From the NCBI GenBank assembly GCA_002633005.1, contig NMRA01000508.1, positions 49,590 to 113,589 of the forward strand: a stretch of DNA of 64,000 bases, read 5' to 3'. The position numbers and the translations under genes were made by a program. Below, piece by piece: positions 49,057 through 59,623 of the stretch. Position 1 is the stretch's first letter. The number at the start of each line of letters is the position of its first letter. The notes below the pieces were generated by a model. The model was not told the origin of the DNA. It searched no databases and worked only from the letters and a program-made list of their open reading frames with translations. This DNA is from Phoronis australis. Taxonomy: Eukaryota > Phoronida > Phoronidae.

Positions 49057-49173
49057 ATGGTAATCGCATGCGCATGGTAATTGCGTGCGCATGGTAATCG
49101 CGTGCGCATGGTAATCGCGTGCGCATGGTAATCGCGTGCTCATGGTAATCGCATGCGCATGGTAATCGTGTAG
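49057..49173 (+). repeat. 17-bp minisatellite
   Basis: About seven head-to-tail units of GCATGGTAATCGCGTGC with minor variants. Sequence after 49123 shows what probably also lies within the first N gap. Confidence 0.9.
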
Positions 49174-49309
49174 GCAATTCCATAAAATGTCAACCTTCAG
49201 ACAAAAACGGGAAATTGGAATTGTGACTTATTCAGCTATATTGCTCTTTTGCAAGCGATTCAAAGTTAATTCAGTGTGTAGTTTCTTTATCAAAACATAC
49301 ATGTCAAAT

Positions 49310-49560
49310 CATACGCTCACCCCGTCTAAAATATAGGGGTGCTCGAATTTTTCAGTATGTGGACCTTTTACTGACATAAAACGGGGACTCAGTAAAAAAC
49401 GAGTTTTATGTTCAGACCTATGAATTAACATGCATTCGCGCTGAATTCCTGTGGACTTATTGTTTCCCTGAGGCGGACCTTTTTGCCCTCTTCGCCAAAT
49501 GGGGGGCTATTCGAGCCCCCCGAGCCCCTCCCTCTCCCCTGGGTGCGCATGCAAATTTTG
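49310..49560. repeat. Dispersed repeat, GCTCGAATTTTT family
   Basis: GGGGTGCTCGAATTTTTCAG near the left end and AAATGGGGGGCTATTCGAGCCCCCC...GGTGCGCATGC near the right end make a loose inverted pair. Related sequence occurs at 6047-6215 and 58880-59140. Confidence 0.5.
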
Positions 49561-49838
49561 TCAACACCTCAAGTCTCCATGTAGGTGTACCATCTTCTTA
49601 AACGGCATTGCATTTAGTGTTCGTAACATAATCCAAAATCTGATTGGCTATCCTTTTAACCATTACTGATGTCCTGTAGAAATGTAGTTCGTGGGTTTCT
49701 TCATTACCGTGAACAGTTGGATCTCTAAGTACAATGTTGTAGGATCAAATGTTGTCAGGAAATTTGAAACAAGAAATGGGAATGAGACCTGGAAGAAAAT
49801 TACCAGTTAACTCGAATAGTTTCCGATTTACTCCACAG

Positions 49839-52800
49839 GTTCAGGACAAGTCTGATGTTGACAACTATCCATCAGTGTCTCTGGGATGTGGTTAGTGTGA
49901 AAATCGGGTTTTAGGATTTTGTACATTCTGGCACGAGGTTTACGGAAAATGGATGATGCAGGCAGATTCTGTTTCAAAATTCGCGAGAAAATATCAAATC
50001 CTGTTCCAACCGTAGACGACGGCAGTGCCACTGCTGTGCAGAATGCACTTTGCAACGAGATGACTGATGTCAACGAAGTACTGGAATGCTGGTTGTGTAG
50101 AGAACTGTTCTCCATTGAAACGGATTTGACTGAGCACATGAAGACCCACAGGGGAGCTAACAACACACCCAGGGGAGATAACTCGAACGGCATTTTGGAA
50201 TTCCCTGTGCATGATCAAATGTTCTCTGTGAAGTCAGACACGACTGGACAGACACAAAAAGAAGCTAATGAAGTTTTGAGATGCAACGAATGTCACAAGA
50301 AATTTTTGACTAGGCGTGAACTAAATGATCACAAGGTGCGACACATTGGCAGCAAACGTTACGCCTGTGAGTTCTGTGACAAATCTTTTCACGTCCGCCA
50401 GCGGCTTACCAGGCACCTGCGCTCTCACACTGGTGAGAAGCCGTACAAGTGCCAGGTCTGCGGAAAAAGCTTCAGCCTCTGTTCGTCATTGCGTAACCAT
50501 AAGAAAACGCACTGGATCGAGAAACACCAGTGCCCAAAGTGTAACAAAGTGTTCAAGAGGAGCGATGGAGTTAGGCGACATATGGTTACTCATTCGGATA
50601 TTTTACCGTTTAAATGTACCAAGTGCGGGACAGGTTTCTGTAATCGGTACTCTCTGGTGAGACACCTACAAAAGGGTAGGTGCAGTCAGATTTCTTGTGA
50701 AGGAAAAACTGAAAGCAATGTCAATGTGAAAACTCACGGGGAGGTTTCAATTCCTTATCAATGCCTAGATGATGATAGCGGGGTTTTCGCACGGAGCACA
50801 TTGCCCAGTGAGGTTGGTAAAACAGATGGAATCCTGGAATGCTGGGTTTGTAGAAAACTATTTTCCATTGAAACTGATTTGACTGAGCACGTGCAGACCC
50901 ACAGGGGAGATGATAATTATCAAGAAGATGGGAACTCAGGAGAAATGCTGGACTTCCCTGTTAGCAAGCAACTGCTGGCTACTGAGAGCGAACGGACTGA
51001 TGATGTGAATACCCTCAGGGGTGCGAGTGAAGTATTGAGTTGCAGCATATATCAGAAGAGTTTTCTGACGAGGCGTGAACTGTCTGAACATATTGTACTG
51101 CACACGGAAGAACGGCCTCACTCTTGCGAGATCTGTGGCGCCACCTTTCGTGTCAACTATTTGCTCAATCGTCACCGGCGCTCGCACACAGGTGAGAGGC
51201 CCTATAAGTGCAAACTTTGCGGAAAATGTTTTTCCCTCAGTTCTACATTGCGTAACCACATGAAGACACACTCGAGCGAGAGGCACAAGTGCTCAAAATG
51301 TAACAGAGTGTTCAAAACAAGCGATGCACTGAGACGACACGGCGTTATTCACTCGGACATTTTACCATTTAAGTGTGTCAAGTGTGGGACAAGTTTCTGT
51401 CGTCGGAACTCTCTAGTGCAACATCTGAAAAAGCGTAGGTGCACGCAGGTCTCGATTGAAGTGAACACAGGTAGTCCCGTGACAAGTTGTGGGGAAAGCA
51501 TACCTGATGAGTTTAGAGGACCGTGTAAGGAAATCTTTGTTTGCGATTTGTGTAACGGAGAGTTTAAAACAATGGCGACTGCACAGATGCACATGAAGAC
51601 TCATGTTATGTTTGCTTGTGGTGTCTGCATGGAATCATTCATCACAAAGTCAGCTTTAGATAACCACATAGTGTCTCATATCACCAAGAGGGTGCGCATG
51701 GTAAGAATTCCTTACTCAATTAAGGTTGTGGTCGGCCCTACTGACAAGTTTGTCCATTCTGGAGAATAGGTTCGTCATTGATCTCTAGAGGCATTGTACA
51801 ATGTACATAAAATGTTCACTTACTTAGAGACGTGGTTGGTTGTTGGCAGACGTTTCGACCTGGTCTGCCAGGTCTTTGTCAATGAATGAGGGATTTCCCG
51901 CCTTACGCTCGTTAAAAATGCTGGAGTACAGGGGAATGCTGGAGTACATGGGGGGTAGGTGGAGTCCTCTGTCTCCACCTACCCCCGTGTACTCCAGCAT
52001 TCTTAACGAGTGTAAGGCGGGAAATCTTCATTCATCGACAAAGACCTGGCGGATCAGGTCGAAACGTCTGCCAACAACCAACCTCGTCTCTAAGTATGTG
52101 AACATTTTATATACAAGTCTGTACATATAACAACAACAAAACTGTGGAATTTAACTATGAGTAAAATTATTTTCTGAAAGCAAGAATATCCGTAGAAGTT
52201 GAGCGTTAGCTGTGTGCCAATTTGCCGTTAGTTGGCTCACGTGACCTTGCTGTTTAGTAAACTTTAAGAAATTTTACAAATAAGGAAGGGTGCATTCACA
52301 GCGAAACCACAGGTTTCAGATCAATTATGACCATTTTTATCACCCTTTGTGATTGGATTTTTGTTGTGGAATATTATACTCTTGTATGTCCAGTTATCTA
52401 TCACCCAATCAAAAATTGTTTCTTAAGTTTTAGAAATGCGGTCTTGCAAACAGATCACTTTAAGCCAATTTGAGAATCACAGATGTCATTGTTCAAAAGG
52501 TGTCTGAGGGTATTCACCTTGCAGTAATGTCTTCTTCTCCAATACAGTGTGAATGTGATTATGTTTTGAATATAGTCCTAAAAAGTGGGAATAAGGTCAC
52601 CCCAATTCATGAAACTGGAGATTGTCAATCTAAATCTGAAAATGGGCTGCTTTTGATAAATAGTTATCTTAAGCTTGAGGCTAGAATTTTGTCACCGATA
52701 GTTACAATTGACCTTTCGCCAGGATTTTGTGTGACCACTTAACTGACCAATCAGAACGCAGCATTCTTGACACACCTTTTTTTCCGAAGCCACCATTTTA

Positions 52801-54525
52801 CCCGTTGCCGGGTAAACCTTATCGTTTGTTTGTCGACATTTCGCAAAGGGGCGGAGTTACAATTTCTAGACTCTGTGAGTAGCAGAAAAAGGGTGACTGT
52901 CATCTCATTAATTATTCAGATAATTGATAGAATGTGCATTCGTGCCAGATTATTACAACTGAAGTGGTATTTTACACACCAGGTGGCAGCATGTCTACCA
53001 CATCCTCTTCAAAAAATATTTTTTAGTTTTCAAATTTAAAGTACTTTGTTTGAAAAATGGCAAATGGAAAATGGTTGTTGTTTTTGTTAAAATTCGAGGA
53101 AACTTCACCCTACTCTTCTCGGAGGAGAATGGAAACAATATTTTCAGAACAGTTTAATCAGCATGTATGTCTTTTGTGTCCCAGAATTCCACATCTGATG
53201 GAGATGCCTCAGTTCATCAAACCAAAGTTGCTGACGTAACAGATTCTCCAGGTCAAGAAAGGGGTCAGGCACAAAATGGCATCAAACAAGAATGTTTAGA
53301 AGAGGTCACCAATTTGTTTGCCTCGTCTGAATTTGAGCTGGAGTGTGTGAACTATAGTAAAAGTCATGCCAGAGACAGTGCTGGCGACGTTGATAAGAAT
53401 GACTACGAAGGGTCTCTTAGTGTTGTCGAAACCGGCTGTGGAGCCTCTGAAAATGATGGTGGCAATGGCGGCGCCAGTGTTTCTGGAATTGACGGCGAAA
53501 ATGATGATGATGACGGCGACAACGCTGATGATGGATATGGTCGTAAGGATGGTGAAGATGATAGGGATGAAGATGAAAGTATTTGTGATTTGGGTGAAGG
53601 TGTTGCTGGCGACGGAGAGGCCGTTAACATTGAGAATATTGGCCAAGAAATGTCCGACACTTCTGCGGAGGTTACTAAAGCCAGTCTAAAATGTACTGGC
53701 TTGGCTCCAATGATGGACACGAAAACTTGTGTGTTCACTGATGTCAGCTCCAATGTAAACTGGAAATCTGACTCAAATCTGTACCAGGACTATACTAGTG
53801 GTGACTTGTGTAACCTGGTGATTGAGAACGAGAGCAATGCTGTGGCTTTAAGTGAGAAGATGTCTCTAGGTGGCGCCGGAATCGGTGAATTTGAGGATTG
53901 CACTACTGAGAAGTCATACAAGTGCGGAGAGTGCTACAAATTGTTCACATCCAGCCGTCAGCTTAGTCGGCACCTGCTGACTCACCGCAAAAAGGCAGTC
54001 GCGTGCGACGTGTGTGGCAAGGGATTCGTGCAGATGTCTAACCTGCGACTACACGCGAGGATCCACACCGACAATAAGCCATACAAGTGCTCCTTCTGCT
54101 TAAAGGCATTCTGCGACAAGTCCAACATGAAGCAGCACGAGCGCACACATACGGGTGAGAGGCCATACGAGTGTACACTGTGCCCCTACAGAGCAGCGGT
54201 GAACTCTTCATTGAAGAAACACATGTTAAGGCACGACCCTGCCTGGGATCCAGCGAATGCGCCGAAGCCCTACTTGTGCAATTTCTGCGGGAAGGCTTTC
54301 CGTGCCTCAAATGACCTCAAAGGTCATATACGAATTCACACAGCGGAGAAACCCTACACATGCAAAATATGCAACAGGACATTCCGACTGTACGAAACTT
54401 TGAAACGACACTTCATGGTTCACACAGGTGAAAAGCCACACTTGTGCTGTGAGTGTGGCAAGACGTTCACTCAGCGTAGTAACCTCCGTACTCACATGAA
54501 AGTTCATGGAATCACCATGGATTGA
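49839..54525 (+). CDS. C2H2 zinc-finger protein 1, two coding exons
   Basis: Exon A starts after CTCCACAG (49838). An in-frame stop lies upstream, so ATG 49949 is the likely start; it runs to 51700 at donor ATG|GTAAGA. Exon B runs from acceptor TGTGTCCCAG|AAT at 53185 to the stop at 54525. Both boundaries are phase 0 and the join gives ~1030 aa. Exon A (584 aa) has two repeats of one module: a finger of type LECW.CR.LFSIETDLTEH, a decayed finger, then five or six consecutive fingers ending in a C2HC finger (SLVRHLQKGRC), followed by two more. Exon B (446 aa) has a very acidic Asp/Gly/Glu-rich stretch and seven fingers, several with TGE(K/R)P linkers. Predicted nuclear DNA-binding protein. The splice between A and B is inferred; exon B could begin a separate gene at ATG 53167. 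Confidence 0.8.
51798..52121. mobile_element. 324-bp near-perfect palindrome (foldback element)
   Basis: Two arms of ~155 bp meet at ~51977 with almost no loop. Outer ends TACATAAAATGTTCAC and GTGAACATTTTATATA pair; further in, TTAGAGACG.GGTTGGTTG, GGCAGACGTTTCGACCTG and GGTAGGTGGAG are mirrored. The left arm has a ~20-bp internal duplication (AATGCTGGAGTACA twice). It lies 97 bp after the exon A donor of zinc-finger gene 1, inside its intron. Confidence 0.85.
52707..52863 (+). mobile_element. TTGACC-family MITE, copy D
   Basis: ATTGACCTTTCGCCAGGATTT head, then ACCAATCAGAACGCAGCATT and CATTTTACCCG blocks shared with copies A-C; the right end is degraded (GGAGTTACAATT). Lies in the intron of zinc-finger gene 1. 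Confidence 0.7.
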
Positions 54526-54880
54526 CCATGTTAAACTTTGCGGGGTTGTAATTTATTGCATGCTCTGTGTGATTTGATAAGAAGTGAAATTTTGTTGAAA
54601 GATATTCACTGCTTGCTCACATTCAGAACTTATATTCAAAGATAACCACAGGGCAATTTGGCACAATGAGAAAACAGAACCTGTGAAGCTACATTGAGTG
54701 AAGGGTTGCAATTTAAATATTTCTTGCTACATCAATTAGGCGTGGGCTAGGCAAGGGGATTCCCCCTAATGTCATCTCTTGGGCCATCAAAGGAATTCTG
54801 GCCACCATTGTAGTAAGCTTCCATGCAAAATGTGTTACTTTTCAAATTTACAAAAACGATCCACTGCAGTGGAAATGAAC

Positions 54881-54886
54881 AATAAA
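54881..54886 (+). terminator. Candidate poly(A) signal of zinc-finger gene 1
   Basis: AATAAA ~355 bp after the stop codon at 54525. Motif and position only. Confidence 0.4.
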
Positions 54887-55246
54887 GAAAAATCAATTTT
54901 GTGGGCGGCTGTAATGGCAAGTGCTTTGCCGGCCTGTGTCTTAGTGCCTCTTGTTTTAATCCTGCCTTCCCATGTAGTTTTCAGTCCTTCGAGTCATAAG
55001 GAGCAACAAATTGTAGCCAATCGCAAGCATCCGTGAACAACTTGTTACAACGCTGCAGCTGTAGACACTGACTCGTAATGATCTCTGAAAGAAAAGGCAA
55101 AATTTTGACAGATATGTTAAAAATGTACCGATCCGTCTACGAATTCAGTGGCTTATGCCGTCGCCTGGAATACGCAAACGATCACAAACCGCACGCCAAC
55201 AACACTTATGCATTCGAAAACTGTTTGTATAGGAATGTGTACACAG

Positions 55247-56155
55247 TGGCGGATCTAGGATATCACAAGGGGGGGGGCCCAACATTTTGTCCGGCTGGAA
55301 GCATTTGCGCGAACTGAACCACGATTGTAGATGCGCATAGCACCGAATGGGGGGAGGTCGGGAGGGGGGTTTGCCCCCCTCCCGCCCAGGAAATTTTTCT
55401 GTTTTTACCTCTAAAACTCAAGCATTTTCCTTGATTCCTGAAGTATTATCCAAGAAAAAAAGGCAAAAAAAAAACACGGAGAACGTGTCAAACAGGAAAA
55501 GTATGCAACGGTCGAAGGCTCGAACTCACGACCTAGTGGGTTGAGCGCGCGTACGTTACCACTACACCACCACGATTTAACTGTAACTCCTATACTAAAA
55601 GACTTACTTCAGTTGTTTATGGGCCACAGCGTTTGCGCGCGTAACCTACTTCTTTTTGCAATGCTTATTACACGTTTTATATTTTGTGCCATCAATTCTT
55701 AACAAATTTGTCGTATTTGAAATAGTCTTCAAATGCCCAAAAGACCAAATCCATTTTTCGTGTTGGCAATAATGACAGGATTGCTTTGGAAACCGTCTTA
55801 AGATAAGGTTTGACAAAGAGAGTATTGCGAGTTTCTGAGTGATTCACTGAGGCTTCGATTAAAATTCACATCTTACCAGCAGCTTCTGTTTTTTCATAGC
55901 CACTCAGGTTCCATTTTCTTTAAAAAATGAAGTAAATTTTCTTCATTGCACAGTGGAGCAGACGATGGAAACGGAGTCGTAGTGCACAGCGCCGCTGCCG
56001 GTCGCCTAGGATATCGCGGGAGATTCTATACTTAGCCATAGTTCCGTTACGAACGCGCCGTGTTCCGAATTTGACACTTGAAATTGGATTTGAGCCCCCC
56101 CCCCAACACTAAAACTGCACACATTTAAATCTTTTTCATCCGTATAATTTTAATT
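55247..56155 (+). mobile_element. GTGGCGGATC-type element, left part up to gap
   Basis: Begins CAGTGGCGGATCTAGG with a following G-run, contains a G-run/C-run hairpin (GGAGGGGGGTTTGCCCCCC), and just before the N gap carries the sequence also found at 1-58. The window start shows how such an element ends. A tRNA-like patch lies inside. Confidence 0.55.
55505..55576 (-). repeat. tRNA-derived SINE head
   Basis: On the minus strand TGGTGTAGTGG matches the A-box consensus and GAGTTCGAGCC the B-box, 28 nt apart as in a tRNA. The T stem and acceptor stem do not pair properly, so it is a tRNA relic and not a functional tRNA. Confidence 0.45.
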
Positions 56156-56626
56156 NNNNNNNNNNNNNNNNNNNNNNNNNNNNNNNNNNNNNNNNNNNNN
56201 NNNNNNNNNNNNNNNNNNNNNNNNNNNNNNNNNNNNNNNNNNNNNNNNNNNNNNNNNNNNNNNNNNNNNNNNNNNNNNNNNNNNNNNNNNNNNNNNNNNN
56301 NNNNNNNNNNNNNNNNNNNNNNNNNNNNNNNNNNNNNNNNNNNNNNNNNNNNNNNNNNNNNNNNNNNNNNNNNNNNNNNNNNNNNNNNNNNNNNNNNNNN
56401 NNNNNNNNNNNNNNNNNNNNNNNNNNNNNNNNNNNNNNNNNNNNNNNNNNNNNNNNNNNNNNNNNNNNNNNNNNNNNNNNNNNNNNNNNNNNNNNNNNNN
56501 NNNNNNNNNNNNNNNNNNNNNNNNNNNNNNNNNNNNNNNNNNNNNNNNNNNNNNNNNNNNNNNNNNNNNNNNNNNNNNNNNNNNNNNNNNNNNNNNNNNN
56601 NNNNNNNNNNNNNNNNNNNNNNNNNN
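56156..56626. other. Assembly gap (471 Ns)
   Basis: Unknown sequence joining a GTGGCGGATC-type element to the middle of the left arm of a foldback element. Confidence 1.
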
Positions 56627-57545
56627 GAACCAGAGGCGATGCAGAGGCCATAGGCGCTCTGTACGCCGGAAGCTTTTCGGCAAATTATGCCTCGCACCGA
56701 CTAAACCATCAAAGTCACGTTGTTATAAATACCTTTTGCGCATAGAGGAACACCTGAGGAGGTTGTTGATGTGTTTAATTCCTTCCAACTCGAACAAATA
56801 CTCCCATTATCAAACTTTTTCTTCGAGCAGTCCCTATTTCAGTTCCCAAAATCGTGAAATCAAAATTTTCATTTTTTTAACCAGGCCGAAGGTCAGAAGT
56901 TTCGGTCCTACCGGCGAACTTTGAAAGCTGAAGCCGGTCCCCACACTCTGCGTACATGCTGCCGGGAAACAGCCGTGCATTTGCCGTGTTGTTAAACATT
57001 AAAATGTCAAATATGTACACAAAGACTATTAAATGTCATATCAACAGCATTTATTTTTATCAAATACAAATAATAATTCATTTAAATACAAGTTTCAAGT
57101 AACGCCAATTAAAGACAAGTATAAGTGGTGGCATTTTGGAAACGAACATTTGACTGAAAAGACTGCAGTGGCTCACCTTTGGCCTATTTAAAGATTGAGG
57201 TCATGAAGTCACATCACCTAGCGAGCGCGGTAAAAATTGGAGCATGCGCAGTATAAAAATGTTGATTTCACGATTTTGGGAACTGAAATAGGGACTGCTC
57301 GAAGAAAAAGTTTGATAATGGGAGTATTTGTTCGAGTTGGAAGGAATTAAACACATCGACAACCTCCTCAGGTGTTCCTCTATGCGCAAAAGGTATATTT
57401 ATAACAACGTGACTTTGATGGTTCAGTCGGTGCGAGGCATAATTCGCCGAAAAGTTTCCGGCGTACAGAGCGCCTATAGCCTCTGCATCGCCTCTGGTTC
57501 GGGCCAACAGAGGCGATGGTCATTGCTTATGGACGCCTGTGTCTC
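56627..57545. mobile_element. ~1-kb foldback element, second copy
   Basis: Left arm (from the gap to ~56870) and right arm (~57235-57545) are inverted complements, and the ~365-bp centre matches 24260-24637 closely (for example CATTTATTTTTATCAAATACAAA). Same family as 23968-24945. The outer left end is lost in the gap. Confidence 0.75.
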
Positions 57546-58559
57546 GCTCGGAACAATCCATGCCAGACCACGTCTACGGCACAGGACAGAGCCAGAGGAG
57601 CTCACCTTGTGATCATCACTAGTCAAACACTATTAATGTCTCTCTTATGATTTGAATGGAAGAACATTTTTAAGCTACCACAGAGAAAAAAATGATCAAC
57701 CCTCGTTGCAATTAACTAAGCTGTTCCTTTGTTGATATGTGTAACTAGACAGTGCACCACCGTCTCAGCTGGCTTGATTACATGTAGGCAACACATAGCG
57801 CATCGGTTGGCCGGTTAGAGGCTACAATACTTCCCATCTCTTTCTGTACGCATTTCATTCCATGTATTTTAAACGGGCGGTAGGCCAAATCCGGCCACCA
57901 ATTAAGAGTTTTCACCTCGTCAAAACTACATTCTACACTCAAAACTGTCTCTTAAAAATGAGCTTACTTTCTTCAGTGATCCTTTCTGCTTCTTCACATA
58001 TCTTCGATGAAGCATATCTACTAGAATTAAGGCGACTTTGGAGAAGAATTCCAACTCCTCTTTTTGGCCATCGTTTACTTTTTCACCGCGCTTGCGATAA
58101 CCACAAAATATTTCAACTGAGTCACGTTAGTTAGGCTTAAGGCTAGCGCGAGACTGAGCGAAGCGCGTGACCTGGTGCCTGACACTTTTAAAATAGCATG
58201 GGAAGATATCAGGTGGAATTTTTAAGTTTTGTGTCTCTTAATTGGACTTCTTGTTCGTTAACAGGCGTGATTTCACGTAACTTCCTCAAAATGGCACCCG
58301 GTGGGAGAAACTCGAGCGAACCGCTACAGGTTTTCATGAATATGTTCAAGTTATGTTGACTAAATTTTATTCAGAGTCATGGTATGTGTTAATTATAACT
58401 TTATGTGCATTTATAAGCATGTTTCATTCGGTATTACTTGCTGTATTTTGAAATGTGTTACAACTTTTTATGTGGATGTACAATCGCCCCTGTGTGCCTG
58501 CGGCATACAGGGCGATTTAGTTGCCTAGCTCCAGTGGAGATGGTGAGCATCCCATAGAC
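57546..58559. other. Intergenic, nothing recognised
   Basis: A 90-codon plus-strand frame at 57862-58134 has no domain. No repeat or RNA gene recognised. Confidence 0.45.
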
Positions 58560-58760
58560 TTTCTATTAGCTGTTCGAAAAAACAACTTGACTGCAGTAGT
58601 TTTTGTTTGAGCTGGGAAGTGTTAAAGACATCAACGACCTCCTGAGATATGTCCCTCTTTTTATGTACAAATGGTATTGTAGTCACACGACTTAAGTGCT
58701 TTAATCAGTGTGAGGCATAATGCACCAAACAGCTTCTGGGATTTGAAGGGCATACGGGAT
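58560..58760. mobile_element. Diverged foldback right arm
   Basis: Shares in order GGAAGTGTTAAAGACATC, CGACCTCCTGAG, CCTC and TGTGAGGCATAATGC with the right arms of the foldback elements. The left arm was not found, so this is a solo, decayed arm. Confidence 0.5.
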
Positions 58761-58879
58761 GACCACTATCTCTATGGGGGTAAGTTGATACAATGTCATT
58801 GTCTGTCGTGTAACCTGCTTGAGCAACACAACAGGGTGTCTTGTGTTTGGGACACCACCTTATGTCAAAGTGATACTTA

Positions 58880-59140
58880 TGCGAGTACCCAGGGGTGGTT
58901 CAAGGGGCTCAAAGAAGCCCCTTATTTGGTGAAACTAAAGGTCTGCCTCAGAAAAGTAAAAACAACGTAGAAAACGATCAAGCCAAAAGACCACTAAAAA
59001 GGCATGAACTACAATAATTCAGCTAATACACAATTCATAGCTCTGAACATACCCCGTGAATCTTATGTCCAAATACTCAATGAAAAATTCGAGCCCTCTC
59101 CATTTTTTAGGATTGGTGCACGCATGAATCTCCTAAAGAA
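58880..59140 (-). repeat. Dispersed repeat, GCTCGAATTTTT family, inverted
   Basis: Minus-strand order TGCGTGCACCAATCC...GAGGGCTCGAATTTTTCATTG parallels the copies at 6047 and 49310. The other end is an AAGGGGCTCAAAGAAGCCCCTT hairpin. Confidence 0.45.
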
Positions 59141-59623
59141 TACAATGAAAAATTGAATGGAGGGGCGCAACATGTAAAGTTTGTTCTGGTTTCAACTTTC
59201 TTGACTGTGATGTCAGAGGAGAAGCCTATAGTGGTGGCTTCAGGCTCATTGGGAATCTCCCACCTCAATAGAAAACATCGCTACTGGACTTAAGGACTTG
59301 TGAACTATTACACGTGTGTAATGACCTTTCAGACCTGTTTGAATATAATTTGAAAAATTTTGGCTTATGTTTTTCTTTAAGAATACCTGCATTTCTCAGG
59401 ACCTTTTATTTCGTGAACCTTTGAGAGGCGCCCATACCGGTAAAATAAGAAATCTTGGTGCTAATGTAGAACCGCATGCTGTGGCAAACAGGTGGCGTGC
59501 AGACGAGACTAAAAAATGTCTGTGCTCTATATTTCCACGCAGGTTCATAATTAACATAAATTATTATAATGCGACTTAATAGAAACTTCTCAGTTGCTCA
59601 AATAGTTTTTTTTTAATCTACAG

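Larger units (their letters stand above)
45684..49123 (+). repeat. Segmental duplication, copy 2 (longer)
   Basis: Shares both blocks of copy 1 and in addition contains 46096-48073, which holds the 204-codon minus-strand frame and otherwise no recognisable gene. Copy 2 is probably the ancestral arrangement because the frame runs across the point where copy 1 is broken. Confidence 0.8.

Noticed and set aside
50936-51286. 116-codon minus-strand frame and similar ones opposite the zinc-finger exons
   Set aside because: Antisense shadows of finger-coding sequence.
56125-56697. Frames of 171-190 codons over the second gap
   Set aside because: Almost entirely Ns.
57862-58134. 90-codon plus-strand frame between the zinc-finger genes
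   Set aside because: No domain, no splice support, ATG context not distinctive.
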